A stretch of 24,214 nt of DNA from NCBI GenBank assembly GCA_016935955.1, contig JAFGPY010000206.1, positions 1 through 24,214 on the forward strand, read 5' to 3'. The position numbers and the translations under genes are program-made. The stretch comes from Planctomycetota bacterium (lineage in GTDB: Bacteria > Planctomycetota > Phycisphaerae > FEN-1346 > JAACEH01). Each line of letters opens with the position of its first letter. The stretch's first letter is position 1. Of the stretch, positions 1-7,817 are shown one piece after another. The notes beneath the pieces are model-generated. The model saw only the letters and a program-made list of their open reading frames with translations. It was not told the DNA's origin and made no database searches.

Positions 1-46
1 GTGTCGGCGGCATGACTGCAACGAACGTCAGTGAACCGGCGTCACT

Positions 47-640
47 ATGACTGAGCCAGAGGCAAGGACGGACGAGCAGTTGATGCATGCCTGCGCGGCC
101 GGGGATTTCGAGGCCTTCGAAATCCTGCTCGGACGCTATGAGCGCCGCATCCTCAGTTACGCCTTTCGCTTTCTGCACGACTGGGACGCCGCACGCGACA
201 TCTACCAGCAGACCTTCCTGAACATCTTCGAGAAGCGCACCCAGTACCGCGAGACGGCACGTTTCTCGACCTACGCCTATCGCATCGCCCACAACCTGTG
301 CCAGAACGAGTTGCGTCGCGCCGAACGGCGGCGCACGACCAGCCTCGAACGGGCCGCGGCGAACCACGACGAGGACGTCAGCGCAACACAGTGGTTGTGC
401 GAAGTCGGGGATGGCCCCCTGGAGCCGCTGTCGCGCGACGAGGAGGACCGATTGCTGCGAGAAGCCATCGCCCAACTGGATCCGATCTACCGCGAAGTGA
501 TCGCCCTGCGGATGTTCGAAGGGCTGGCGTTCAAGGAGATCGCCGAAGTCGCGGGTGTCGGAGAGAGTACGATCAAGAGCCGCATGCGTTACGCCCTGGC
601 TTACCTGGAGCGTGCGCTTCGCGGCCGACTGGAACCGTAG
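47..640 (+). CDS. ECF-type RNA polymerase sigma factor
   Basis: This is a 197-aa sigma-70 family factor of the extracytoplasmic-function type. It should bind core RNA polymerase and direct it to a specific promoter set. Region 2 spans roughly residues 26-92 and contains the D-A-A-R-D-I-Y-Q-Q-T-F core-binding helix and the F-S-T-Y-A-Y-R-I-A-H-N promoter-melting segment. Region 4 spans about 140-190 and carries the helix-turn-helix (FKEIAEVAGVGESTIKSRM). The residues between them are a variable linker. The ATG at 47 places the usual D-E-Q-L-x-x-A-C-x-A-G-D start of region 2 near the N terminus; no clear ribosome-binding site precedes it. The next gene starts 26 nt after the stop, on the same strand. 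There is no anti-sigma gene beside it. The first 46 bases of the window hold no assignable gene. The family call is firm; the regulon is unknown. Confidence 0.93.
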   Translation: MTEPEARTDEQLMHACAAGDFEAFEILLGRYERRILSYAFRFLHDWDAARDIYQQTFLNIFEKRTQYRETARFSTYAYRIAHNLCQNELRRAERRRTTSLERAAANHDEDVSATQWLCEVGDGPLEPLSRDEEDRLLREAIAQLDPIYREVIALRMFEGLAFKEIAEVAGVGESTIKSRMRYALAYLERALRGRLEP

Positions 641-666
641 TTGCGGAGAAGATGAAGGAGCCGTTG

Positions 667-2472
667 ATGGACAGCCGACTGAAAGACCGCCTGGGCGCGA
701 TCGTGGCGGACATGCTGGAACGTTACAACGAGGAGCAGACGCTCGATTGGCTTTACGCCCTGTGGCAGAGCGACCTGGAATCGGACTACACGGCCTTCGC
801 GCGAACGGCCCGCTACAGTGCCGAGCAGTTGCGGCAGATCGGCGTGCAGGACGTGGAAATCGTGCCCTGCCCAGCCGACGGGCGGACGCGGATGCAGGCC
901 TGGACGATGCCGCTGGCCTGGGAGGCCGACGAGGCCACGCTCCGCATCGTTGAGCCGCAGAAGGAATTGTTGTGCGACCGCAAGAGCGAACCGCTGTCGT
1001 GCTGCATGTGGTCCGAGCCGACGTCGCCCAACGGCGTTCGGGGCCCGCTGATGGTCGTGGACGACATCAGGACGGTGTCGCCCGAAGACCGCAAGAAGCT
1101 CCGTGGGGCGTTCATCCTGACGTCGATGGTCGGCCGCGGACCGATGAAGGTCTTCGCCCGCGAGGTCGGCGCGCTGGCCCTGATCAGCTCTCACGTGTCC
1201 CACGCCGATCGGCATCCCGAGGCTCTGGCCTGGTCGAACGGCTGGTCGGACGCCGCGGACGGCTGGGCACAGAAGGCGTCCGATTGCCGCATGACGGGGT
1301 TCCAGATCACGGCCGACACGAGTCGGCGGCTGCGCGAGATGCTCGCCAACGGCCGCGTGACACTGGAGGCTAAGGTCACGGGGCGTCTTGGCAAGGGAAC
1401 GCTGCCGGTCGTAACCGGCGTCCTGCCGGGCGAAACCGATGAAGAGATCCTGCTGGTCGCCCATCTCTATGAGATCGGGGCCAACGACAACGCGTCAGGG
1501 TGCGCCGCGATCATCGAGGCGATGCGTCTAATGGCCTCCATGCCCCTGCCTCGACGGCGCGTGCGAATCCTGCTGACGAGCGAATGCTACGGCACGTACG
1601 CGTTCTACACGTCGCGCAGCCAACTGCTCGGGCGGACGCTGGCGGGCCTGAACCTCGACTGCGTCGGTGAGCCGGAGACTCCGGACCACCCGGCCCAGTT
1701 CTACCTCACTAGCGAAGCCGGCCCGGCCGCAACCGACACGCTGATGCGCTGGGCGATGAAACTCAGCGAAAGCGTTGAGGGCACGTTGCCGGCCAGGGAA
1801 CTTCCGCATTCGCTCAGTGACAACGCCATGTGCGATCCGCTGGCCGGCGTTCCAACGGTATGCCTGCTGAGGTCCCCGCATCACTGGCACACGAATCTCG
1901 ACGACTGGTCGGGCATCGAGCCGTCGTCGATGCATCGCGTGACGGCGGCCACCGCCGCGGCCGCGCGTTGGCTGGCCGAGGCCGGCCCGGAGGACGGCAA
2001 CGCCCTGGCCGAAGCGACCGTCGCTGCAGCCCAGGCCGATTTCCCTGCCACGGGCGACCTGTCGCCCGAACGCCGGGCGTTCTTCCTCGACCGCTGGCGG
2101 GTACGTGTGTTGTGGACCGCCAAGCTCGGGGCCACCGGAGCCGAAACCCTCGCCGCGCAGTTACCGACCCTGGATGCTGCCACCCTGGTCAAACCCGAGG
2201 ACGGCGGACAGGAGGAATGGTCGACGGTACCCGTACGAAAGTTCTGGGGCGCACCAACGTTCGACAACGTGCCGCCAAGGGATCGCGACGGGTTCGGCGA
2301 CCCGCGGTGGAACATGCCGTATGTGACGGCCTGCTACTGGGCCGACGGCAAACGCTCGGTGGCCGAGATTGCGGCCCTGGTGCGGACCGAGTTCGATCAG
2401 CCGATGAAGGACCTGCTGCGATTCTTCCGCGTCCTGGAGCGCGGCGGCATGGTGGAACTGCGTAAGAAGTAG
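667..2472 (+). CDS. M28/DUF4910-like zinc aminopeptidase-type protein with C-terminal winged-helix-like end
   Basis: This 601-aa protein resembles the aminopeptidase-like M28 clan. A PA-like insert (about residues 110-230) precedes a zinc-peptidase core. Probable metal ligands and catalytic residues are H266 (AHLYE), D274 (GANDNASG), E306 (LLTSEC), D331 (LNLDCVG) and H408 (HWHTNLDD). The usual M28 E-E pair reads E-C here, which is closer to the P-E-T form of the DUF4910 group. The last ~60 residues look like a small winged helix (KRSVAEIAALVRTEFDQP). No signal peptide is visible, so a cytoplasmic protein is likely. The frame is open upstream to 298, inside the sigma gene, but AAGGAG at 655-660 sits 6 nt before the ATG at 667; an ATG at 652 is the alternative. 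It probably shares a transcript with the sigma factor gene and ends at the hairpin at 2564. The substrate is unknown. Confidence 0.8.
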   Translation: MDSRLKDRLGAIVADMLERYNEEQTLDWLYALWQSDLESDYTAFARTARYSAEQLRQIGVQDVEIVPCPADGRTRMQAWTMPLAWEADEATLRIVEPQKELLCDRKSEPLSCCMWSEPTSPNGVRGPLMVVDDIRTVSPEDRKKLRGAFILTSMVGRGPMKVFAREVGALALISSHVSHADRHPEALAWSNGWSDAADGWAQKASDCRMTGFQITADTSRRLREMLANGRVTLEAKVTGRLGKGTLPVVTGVLPGETDEEILLVAHLYEIGANDNASGCAAIIEAMRLMASMPLPRRRVRILLTSECYGTYAFYTSRSQLLGRTLAGLNLDCVGEPETPDHPAQFYLTSEAGPAATDTLMRWAMKLSESVEGTLPARELPHSLSDNAMCDPLAGVPTVCLLRSPHHWHTNLDDWSGIEPSSMHRVTAATAAAARWLAEAGPEDGNALAEATVAAAQADFPATGDLSPERRAFFLDRWRVRVLWTAKLGATGAETLAAQLPTLDAATLVKPEDGGQEEWSTVPVRKFWGAPTFDNVPPRDRDGFGDPRWNMPYVTACYWADGKRSVAEIAALVRTEFDQPMKDLLRFFRVLERGGMVELRKK

Positions 2473-2502
2473 TGGCAACGCAAGTGAAGGCTAGCGGCCG
2501 CG

Positions 2503-2522
2503 TCCCTCGACTTCGTTCGGGA
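2503..2522. repeat. Dispersed 20-nt intergenic repeat, copy 1
   Basis: The sequence TCCCTCGACTTCGTTCGGGA lies just after the peptidase gene. The reverse complement of 15476-15495 matches it at 16 of 20 positions. It is partly self-complementary (TCCC at one end, GGGA at the other). Two related intergenic copies in 24 kb suggest a dispersed repeat family in this genome; copy number elsewhere is unknown. Confidence 0.5.
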
Positions 2523-2563
2523 GCTTCATCAGACGCGAACTGTGTCTGCCATAGTCAACGGTG

Positions 2564-2596
2564 AGGGGCGAACCCATGTGGTTCGCCCCTTTCTAT
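2564..2596 (+). terminator. Rho-independent terminator after the M28-like gene
   Basis: A perfect 10-bp stem (AGGGGCGAAC at 2564-2573 with GTTCGCCCCT at 2581-2590) has a 7-nt loop and is followed by TTCTAT. The T-rich side is on the + strand, so it fits the end of the sigma/peptidase transcript. The convergent MFS gene ends 24 nt away, so it may act weakly in both directions. Confidence 0.75.
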
Positions 2597-2619
2597 ACGT
2601 GGGCTCCACACACCGCCAG

Positions 2620-3930
2620 TCATGCCGCCAAACGTTCGGTCTTGCCACGAGCGGCACCGAGCAGAACCATGAGCAGAATCGCAGCCAGACCCGCAAGGGC
2701 CGCCCCCACGCTGAAGGCCACCGTCGGACCGAGCCCGGGCCGCACATCCTCGCAGTACTTCCAGAGTAGCCCGAACAGCAGACTGGCCGGCAGAGCGGCA
2801 ATGCCGATCGCGCCGTGGTAGATGCCGTAGGCCGTGCCGCGGAAGCTGCTGGGCACGAAGTCAGCCACCAGGGCCTTCTCCGTGCCCTCAGTCATGCCGT
2901 AGTAGAACCCGTAGATGGTGATCAGCGTCCAGAGTTGCCAGGTCGCGTCGGCTCGCGACAGGCCCAGGTAAACCAGGGCGTAGACGAGCCAACCGGCGAC
3001 AATGATCGGCCGCCGCCCGATGCGGTCCGAAAGGACACCGCCGGGAATGCTGAAGACGATCTTCGAAACGTGCAGCAACATCCACAGGGCCATGACTTCG
3101 AGGATGCTGAAGCCGAAGCCGGCACGGGCATAGTAGAGCAGGAAATAGTCGGTGCTGTTGCCGAGAGCGAACAGTGTGACGATGGCCACGAAAGCATAAA
3201 AGCGGCCGGGCAACTTCGCCTTGGCCTTGTCGCCGTGAGCGGCAGACCCGTCGGCCTTTGGAGTCACCTCGCGGACCTTCATCACAAGCGCCGCCATGGC
3301 CAGAATGCCGGGAATTAGCGCCACGGCGAAAAGCCAGCGCATGGCGTGCATCTCGTCGTCGGTGACCTGCTCGCCATGACCCTGCCACAGAATGCTTCCG
3401 AGAAAGGCGTAGAGAATCGCCACGGCGATAACTGGGCCGATGATCGCCCCGACGTGGTCCATGATGCGATGGAAGCTGAAGGCCAGGCCGCGATGCTCAG
3501 GGCCGACCGAGTCGCCGATCAGCGCGTCGCGCGGACTGGTGCGTATACCCTTGCCGACGCGATCGCCGAACTTCAGGCCGATCAGTTGCCAACCCGCACC
3601 GGCCAAGGCGATCAGTGGCCGGCAGATTGACGATAGGCCATAGCCAACAACAACCAAGGCCTTGCGTTTGCCGAGGCGATCGCTGATGCGACCGGAGAAT
3701 ATCTTCAGCACGCTGGCCGTGGTTTCGGCGATGCCCTCCATCAGCCCGACGTACACGGCCGCCCAACCTAATGGGACCAGCCCCGTGATGAAGATCGGCA
3801 GCAGCGGATTGATCATCTCGCTGCTGGCGTCGGTGAACATGCTCACCAGACCCATGGCCAGGACGTTGCCACGGACGGCCTCGCGCCAGGATCGCTTGGC
3901 AGGAGACGACGAAGCGGATGGTTCACTCAT
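2620..3930 (-). CDS. Major facilitator superfamily transporter
   Basis: This is a 436-aa integral membrane protein of the MFS type with about 12 hydrophobic segments. The MFS motif-A pattern occurs twice, once per half: SGRISDRLGKRK in the N-terminal half and GVLSDRIGRRP in the C-terminal half. The segment DRVGKGIRTSPRDALIGD is typical of a bacterial MFS subfamily of unknown substrate. A hydrophilic loop rich in Lys, Asp and Ala separates the halves. The ATG at 3930 is chosen because AGGTGG lies 5 nt before it; a GTG at 3939 is the alternative. The Shine-Dalgarno sequence overlaps the stop codon of asnB (TAG at 3942-3940), so translation is probably coupled to asnB. It is the last gene of the PurM-like/asnB/MFS operon. 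The substrate cannot be read from the sequence; export of an amidated or purine-like product is only a guess from context. Confidence 0.88.
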   Translation of the reverse strand: MSEPSASSSPAKRSWREAVRGNVLAMGLVSMFTDASSEMINPLLPIFITGLVPLGWAAVYVGLMEGIAETTASVLKIFSGRISDRLGKRKALVVVGYGLSSICRPLIALAGAGWQLIGLKFGDRVGKGIRTSPRDALIGDSVGPEHRGLAFSFHRIMDHVGAIIGPVIAVAILYAFLGSILWQGHGEQVTDDEMHAMRWLFAVALIPGILAMAALVMKVREVTPKADGSAAHGDKAKAKLPGRFYAFVAIVTLFALGNSTDYFLLYYARAGFGFSILEVMALWMLLHVSKIVFSIPGGVLSDRIGRRPIIVAGWLVYALVYLGLSRADATWQLWTLITIYGFYYGMTEGTEKALVADFVPSSFRGTAYGIYHGAIGIAALPASLLFGLLWKYCEDVRPGLGPTVAFSVGAALAGLAAILLMVLLGAARGKTERLAA

Positions 3931-3939
3931 GTGTGCCAC

Positions 3940-5865
3940 CTAAGAATCGATCTTCGAAGACCTGTCGGCCAGAAACTGGTTAAGGATCAGCAGCGAGTAA
4001 AGGCGCGGGCCGTGGTCGGCGCGACCCGTTGCGTGCTCGTCAATGATGCGGCGAAGCGTATCGACGTCAACCAGGCCTGACTCGGCCAGAGGACCGTCGG
4101 CGAGTTGCTCGCGCATCCAGGAGGCCTCCGAGCCCGCCAGCCATGCCGAGACCGGCACGCCGAAACCCATCTTGCCGCGAGCGAGGATCTCCGGTGGCAG
4201 CAGTTCCGCAGCCAGGCGGCGAAGGACCGCCTTCTGCCGCCGCAGACCGACGTGCCACCCTAGCGGCAACGACAGCGCCAGTGCGGCTACGTTGTGGTCC
4301 AGCAGCGGCGAGCGGACTTCGAGGCCATGGGCCATCGAGACCCGGTCGACTTTGGCCAAAACGTCGTCGGGCAAGTACGTCGCGGCATCCAAGGCACGAA
4401 CCCGTTCACCGAAAGGCAGGGTCGCATCGCCCGGAAGGCGCGATCGCAGGAAGGCTTCCGCGTCGCGCAAGGGACTACTCTCCGCTTGCGTGCGGCTGAT
4501 AATCGCGGCCGGGTCAGACTCGTGGAAAGGTGAGACCCATTTCAGATAGCGCGACAACGGTCGGTCGGCCAGTACATCCGCGAATCGCCGCAGTCGCGAC
4601 CGGCGGCTCTTCAGATCGCCGCCGCACGGCACCGCCCTGCCCAGCAGGCTCAGCGCGAACGCCAGCGGCGCAACGTGGTCCAGCCCCTGAGCAAGCGACA
4701 CGGCGCGATAGCGGTCGTAGCCGCCGAACAACTCGTCTCCACCGTCGCCCGAGAGGGCCACGGTCACGTGCTCGCGAGCCGCGAGGCACAGCAGGTACGT
4801 CGGAATCGCCGACGAGTCGGCAAACGGTTCGCCGAAAGCACGGGCGACCGTTGGCAGGAGTTCCCGTAGCGAAGTCGGGGCGATCTCCAGCCGCGTGTGC
4901 TCGGCACGGACGTGTCGGGCGACCAGTTCGGCGAATCGCGATTCGTCGTAGCGAGCATCCGGAAAGCTCATCGAGAACGTGCGAAGCGTGCGGTCGGGAC
5001 AGGCTTGCCGCGCCAAAGCCGCAACGAGCGACGAGTCCAGACCGCCGGACAGGAAGAACCCGAGCGGCACGTCGGCCTCCAACCGCACAGCCACCGCTTC
5101 TCGGAGCGCTGCGGCCAATGTCGCGTCGCCAGCAGCTGACGGCCCGCGATTATCGTGTGACTGCGGCGTCGACATGGTCCAGTACGGCACCGGCGCAAGG
5201 TCGTCCCATGCACCGTCCAGCGGCACGGACAGGCAAGTCGCGGGCGGCAGCTTGTGGACGCCGCGATAGATCGTATACGGCGCGGGGACGTAGCCGAGCA
5301 TGAAATACAGGCCGAGGGCCTCACGATCGATAGTCCGCGACACACCCGGCACGAGCATCAGGGCCGATAACTCGGACGCGAAGGCGAAGCACCGGTCTGT
5401 GGCGGTCCAGTAGAGCGGTTTCTGGCCCAGGCGGTCGCGTGCGAGCAGCAGCCTTTCGCCCGGTCCGTCGTACAGACCGAAGGCGAACATGCCGCGAAGA
5501 TGCTTCGGCAGGTTGTCGCCGTGCTCGTCATAGAGTGGCAACAGCACCTCGGTATCGCTGTGGTCGGACACGAAGCGCCGGCCGCAAGCCTCAAGTTCTT
5601 GTCGCAGATTGCGGTGGTTGTAGATTTCGCCGTTGAAGACGACGGCGCGCCGCGGATGATCGGGGGCGGTCATGGGCTGCCGACCGCCTGCACGGTCGAG
5701 AATCGCGAGGCGGGCATGAGCCAAACCGCAGCTTGGACGTTCGAAGTCGATCCAGACTTGCTGCTCGTCGGGCCCGCGATGGGCCAGTGCCGCCGCCATC
5801 CGTCGCAACAGGTCGCGATCAACCGGTGAGCCGTCGCGAGTGATCAGGCCGGCGATGCCGCACAT
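3940..5865 (-). CDS. asnB: Glutamine-hydrolysing asparagine synthase
   Basis: This 641-aa class II amidotransferase makes asparagine from aspartate, ATP and glutamine-derived ammonia. The start is fixed by the catalytic Cys2: the protein must begin M-C-G-I-A-G-L-I, and AGGAG lies 6 nt upstream of this ATG. Starting at 5883 would bury the nucleophile. The glutaminase domain (about 1-200) shows LAHARLAILD, FNGEIYNH and SDTEVLLPLY. The synthetase domain has the ATP-pyrophosphatase loop LSGGLDSS and then ALSGDGGDELFGGYDRY and LAKVDRVSMAHGLEVRSPLLDH. The length is normal for the AsnB type. It lies 19 nt after the PurM-like gene and 9 nt before the MFS gene, all on the same strand. Amidotransferases of this family also act in cell-surface and secondary metabolite pathways, so the physiological acceptor could be something other than aspartate. 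Confidence 0.93.
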   Translation of the reverse strand: MCGIAGLITRDGSPVDRDLLRRMAAALAHRGPDEQQVWIDFERPSCGLAHARLAILDRAGGRQPMTAPDHPRRAVVFNGEIYNHRNLRQELEACGRRFVSDHSDTEVLLPLYDEHGDNLPKHLRGMFAFGLYDGPGERLLLARDRLGQKPLYWTATDRCFAFASELSALMLVPGVSRTIDREALGLYFMLGYVPAPYTIYRGVHKLPPATCLSVPLDGAWDDLAPVPYWTMSTPQSHDNRGPSAAGDATLAAALREAVAVRLEADVPLGFFLSGGLDSSLVAALARQACPDRTLRTFSMSFPDARYDESRFAELVARHVRAEHTRLEIAPTSLRELLPTVARAFGEPFADSSAIPTYLLCLAAREHVTVALSGDGGDELFGGYDRYRAVSLAQGLDHVAPLAFALSLLGRAVPCGGDLKSRRSRLRRFADVLADRPLSRYLKWVSPFHESDPAAIISRTQAESSPLRDAEAFLRSRLPGDATLPFGERVRALDAATYLPDDVLAKVDRVSMAHGLEVRSPLLDHNVAALALSLPLGWHVGLRRQKAVLRRLAAELLPPEILARGKMGFGVPVSAWLAGSEASWMREQLADGPLAESGLVDVDTLRRIIDEHATGRADHGPRLYSLLILNQFLADRSSKIDS

Positions 5866-5884
5866 GGTTTCTCCTGGGAACAAG

Positions 5885-6853
5885 TCACGGCCGCGGTGCG
5901 GCCTCGGCGAGCCGACCGAACTGGTAGACCGAATGACCGCAGCGCCGCAAGCGACGGGCGATCGCGTTGGCGAACGGACTGCTGACGACCATCAGGTACC
6001 CGATGCCCGCACGGTGCCCCTCGTCGACACCGTCGGCCTTGGACTCGTCCACGTCGAGCACCGACATCAGGGCGGAGAACGCGCGGCGCGGCTTGCCGCG
6101 ACGGACCTCGAAGCGACCGGCCACCAGCCGCTCCAGGGCGACCGCCAGGCCGTCGCCTTCGACCGTGGTCATGGCGTGAACGACACGCTTGACATGGTAG
6201 CCGCGGAGAATCTGCTGAAGGTGCCCTGCCAGAGCCGGCGCCGGCCGCAACGTTGCTTCGGTCGCAACATAGCCAAGCTTTCGCAGGAGGTCCGCCGGCT
6301 TGGCCTTCTTGATCGCTTCCTGCGCCGGGCCAAGCATATCGGGCCACAGGCGGTCGCTGCCGACGGCCAGCACGGTGTCGCCCACCTCGAAGCGGCCGGG
6401 ATCCATCATGCGATTCTTCTCGACGACGCCCGTCGATGCAGCCGTGACGATCAGCGGCTCGCTCGCGGTGGCCGCCGTGGGCTGGGTCTCGTCGATAAAC
6501 GCGCAATCGACCGCCAGGCACACCTCGGCCATGCCGTCGCTGACCTGCCGGGCGTTGTCGGCATTGCCGCCGCGGACGATCGCCTGAAGCATGAGCGGTT
6601 CGGCCCCTTCGGTGGCAATGCGGTTGAGGACGCGGGCTGCTACGTCGGCTCCCAACAGGCGCCACGCCCCGGCGGCCGCCCAACGATCAACGTCGCCCGA
6701 ATCGGCGGCAAGGGCCGCGGAGACGAGCACGGGGCGGCGATAGTTGCGGCTGAAGAGTTTCTGCTCGTAGTCGAGCGAGACCCGAGCCGCAAGGTCGTTC
6801 CCGCCCGGCAGGACGCGCAATCCGTAGGTTCGCCTGGCTTGTGGCGTGGTCAT
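5885..6853 (-). CDS. PurM (AIR synthase)-like protein, apparently lacking the catalytic motifs
   Basis: This 322-aa protein follows the layout of phosphoribosylformylglycinamidine cyclo-ligase. EGAEPL (82-87) matches PurM V-Q-G-A-E-P-L, SDGMAEVCLAVDCAFIDET (105-123) matches the helix leading to G-G-E-T-A-E-M, TGVVEKNRM (141-149) matches C-V-G-V-V-E-K, and the C-terminal AGIGYLMVVSSP (282-293) matches C-G-V-G-M. The functional motifs are changed: no G-T-D-G-V-G-T-K (VLVSAALAADSGDVDRW at 42-58 instead), no N-D in VLNRI, no G-G-E-T-A-E-M, no H-S-N-G, and VEGDG for the T-G-G-G turn. A non-catalytic or altered enzyme is likely (inference). The ATG at 6853 has GAGGG 5 nt upstream and a promoter behind it, which excludes the longer frame to 6943. 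It is the first gene of an operon with asnB and the MFS gene. Confidence 0.75.
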   Translation of the reverse strand: MTTPQARRTYGLRVLPGGNDLAARVSLDYEQKLFSRNYRRPVLVSAALAADSGDVDRWAAAGAWRLLGADVAARVLNRIATEGAEPLMLQAIVRGGNADNARQVSDGMAEVCLAVDCAFIDETQPTAATASEPLIVTAASTGVVEKNRMMDPGRFEVGDTVLAVGSDRLWPDMLGPAQEAIKKAKPADLLRKLGYVATEATLRPAPALAGHLQQILRGYHVKRVVHAMTTVEGDGLAVALERLVAGRFEVRRGKPRRAFSALMSVLDVDESKADGVDEGHRAGIGYLMVVSSPFANAIARRLRRCGHSVYQFGRLAEAAPRP

Positions 6854-6886
6854 GGCAGCCCTCTGTCGGCGACATCTAGCCTCCAG

Positions 6887-6915
6887 AGTATAGAACGCTC
6901 TCCCGGCTGCGGCAA
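6887..6915 (-). promoter_or_regulatory. Sigma-70-type promoter of the PurM-like/asnB/MFS operon
   Basis: On the minus strand TTGCCG (6915-6910), a 17-nt spacer and TATACT (6892-6887) form a good promoter. The predicted transcript start is near 6880, about 27 nt before the ATG at 6853. Confidence 0.7.
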
Positions 6916-6971
6916 GGGGAAGCAGGCAGAAGAACGACAACACGTGGGCCTCGCCCGATGTTGTCGGGATT

Positions 6972-7505
6972 TTAGAATTCCCCCTGCCCCGTTCCGCTTG
7001 TCGACAGCGCGTCTTGATGTTCCCGCGCGCGGAGGGTCAACGGAGTCAGGTAGTGTTTCTTCCAGTACGGCAATCCGAACGTCCGCACCAGCCACGCGAA
7101 CAGAGGGCGCAGCCATTGACGCTTGACCGTGACGACGTACGCGTACTGCACCTGGGTACCCTCCGGGGCATCATCAAGGAGAAGCTCTTCCTCTCCCCTG
7201 GTATTGAACGTACGGTTGAACGTCGAGCAACGATATCCACGTTCCGGGAGGAGTTCCGCCTCGATCGAGATCTTCACGCGAGGAAACAACCTGCCAAACG
7301 ACGCCGCTTCGGCCTCAATGGTCAGCCGGTTGCCGTTGCGGCTGACGATCTTCACGGAGTGAGCAAGCTTCGGGAAGTTCTCGGGCATTCGCGTGAAGTC
7401 TGATGCAATCGCATAGACCGAGGGCCGCGCAACCGGCACCAGCCAGGTTTCGCGGATGACGACCTTGTCGGACTGCCCAACCGCATCGGTTCGATTCTCG
7501 GACAT
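6972..7505 (-). CDS. SRPBCC-fold (START-like) protein
   Basis: This 177-aa protein has the SRPBCC (polyketide cyclase/START-like) pattern. An opening strand (VVIRETWLVPVARPSVYAI) leads into a helix with DFTRMPENFPKLAHSVKIV, followed by alternating beta strands (NRLTIEAEAASF, VKISIEAELL, TQVQYAYVVTV) and a long C-terminal amphipathic helix (RPLFAWLVRTFGLPYWKKHY). Such domains bind lipids or other hydrophobic ligands in a deep pocket; no catalytic residue can be named. The ATG at 7505 is preferred because a possible promoter lies at 7555-7583; the frame is open to 7628. The Shine-Dalgarno sequence is weak (GGTGATG). It lies 118 nt upstream of the PurM-like gene on the same strand, but that gene has its own promoter. 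The ligand and pathway are unknown. Confidence 0.72.
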   Translation of the reverse strand: MSENRTDAVGQSDKVVIRETWLVPVARPSVYAIASDFTRMPENFPKLAHSVKIVSRNGNRLTIEAEAASFGRLFPRVKISIEAELLPERGYRCSTFNRTFNTRGEEELLLDDAPEGTQVQYAYVVTVKRQWLRPLFAWLVRTFGLPYWKKHYLTPLTLRAREHQDALSTSGTGQGEF

Positions 7506-7817
7506 GGCATCACCGGGCCCTGGTTGATTACGGAGGTCCACCTGTTCGACCCCGAGCATACAAGAACACACACTTCTCCGCAAGCAGAAGCACAGCACGC
7601 GTCTGTCGGCAAGGTGAGACGCCTTCAATACGGCTGCACGCTTTCGAACCTTGAGGTCCGGAATGTGCTGGAAGAGCAGTCGGTTTTGTCGTATCGTCGC
7701 AATGCTGGTCAGGAGGCGAAGGACCTCGCCACGGCCTCGGCGACGGATGGATGTTTCCTCGCAGTCCCCGGGTGGGCAGCAAGGTCCATCAATATCAGGT
7801 AGAAACGAGCAGTCACA
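7506..7817. other. Divergent intergenic region between the SRPBCC and MATE genes
   Basis: No gene is supported here: the short open frames lack ribosome-binding sites and family features. The left part holds a candidate minus-strand promoter at 7555-7583. At 7573-7592 lies CTTCTCCGCAAGCAGAAGCA, a near-palindrome that recurs without its CC at 22597-22614. No convincing promoter was found for the MATE gene. Confidence 0.5.
7555..7583 (-). promoter_or_regulatory. Possible promoter of the SRPBCC gene
   Basis: TTGCGG (7583-7578), a 17-nt spacer and TATGCT (7560-7555) are on the minus strand. The spacing is ideal but both boxes are imperfect. The start would be near 7548, about 43 nt before the ATG at 7505. 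Confidence 0.4.

Noticed and set aside
1..46. A possible end of an upstream gene at the left edge
   Set aside because: Frames in the first 46 bases are too short to recognise and none has supporting features.
298..666. Open frame extending the M28-like protein upstream into the sigma factor gene
   Set aside because: It is an out-of-frame reading of the sigma gene with Arg/Gly-rich composition; AAGGAG points to the ATG at 667.
5866..5883. Upstream start for asnB giving six extra residues
   Set aside because: It would place residues before the catalytic Cys2 and lacks the well-spaced AGGAG.
3930..6853. Interpretation of the asnB operon as a full biosynthetic gene cluster
   Set aside because: No carrier-protein, NRPS, ATP-grasp or precursor peptide gene is nearby; only the small three-gene unit can be supported.
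6954..6973. Hairpin CCCGA-TGTTG-TCGGG followed by ATTTTA on the plus strand
   Set aside because: No plus-strand gene ends there and on the minus strand no T tract follows; the stem is only 5 bp.
5840..7126. A 428-residue plus-strand frame opposite the PurM-like gene
   Set aside because: No family features; the minus strand carries the promoter, Shine-Dalgarno site and PurM-like pattern.
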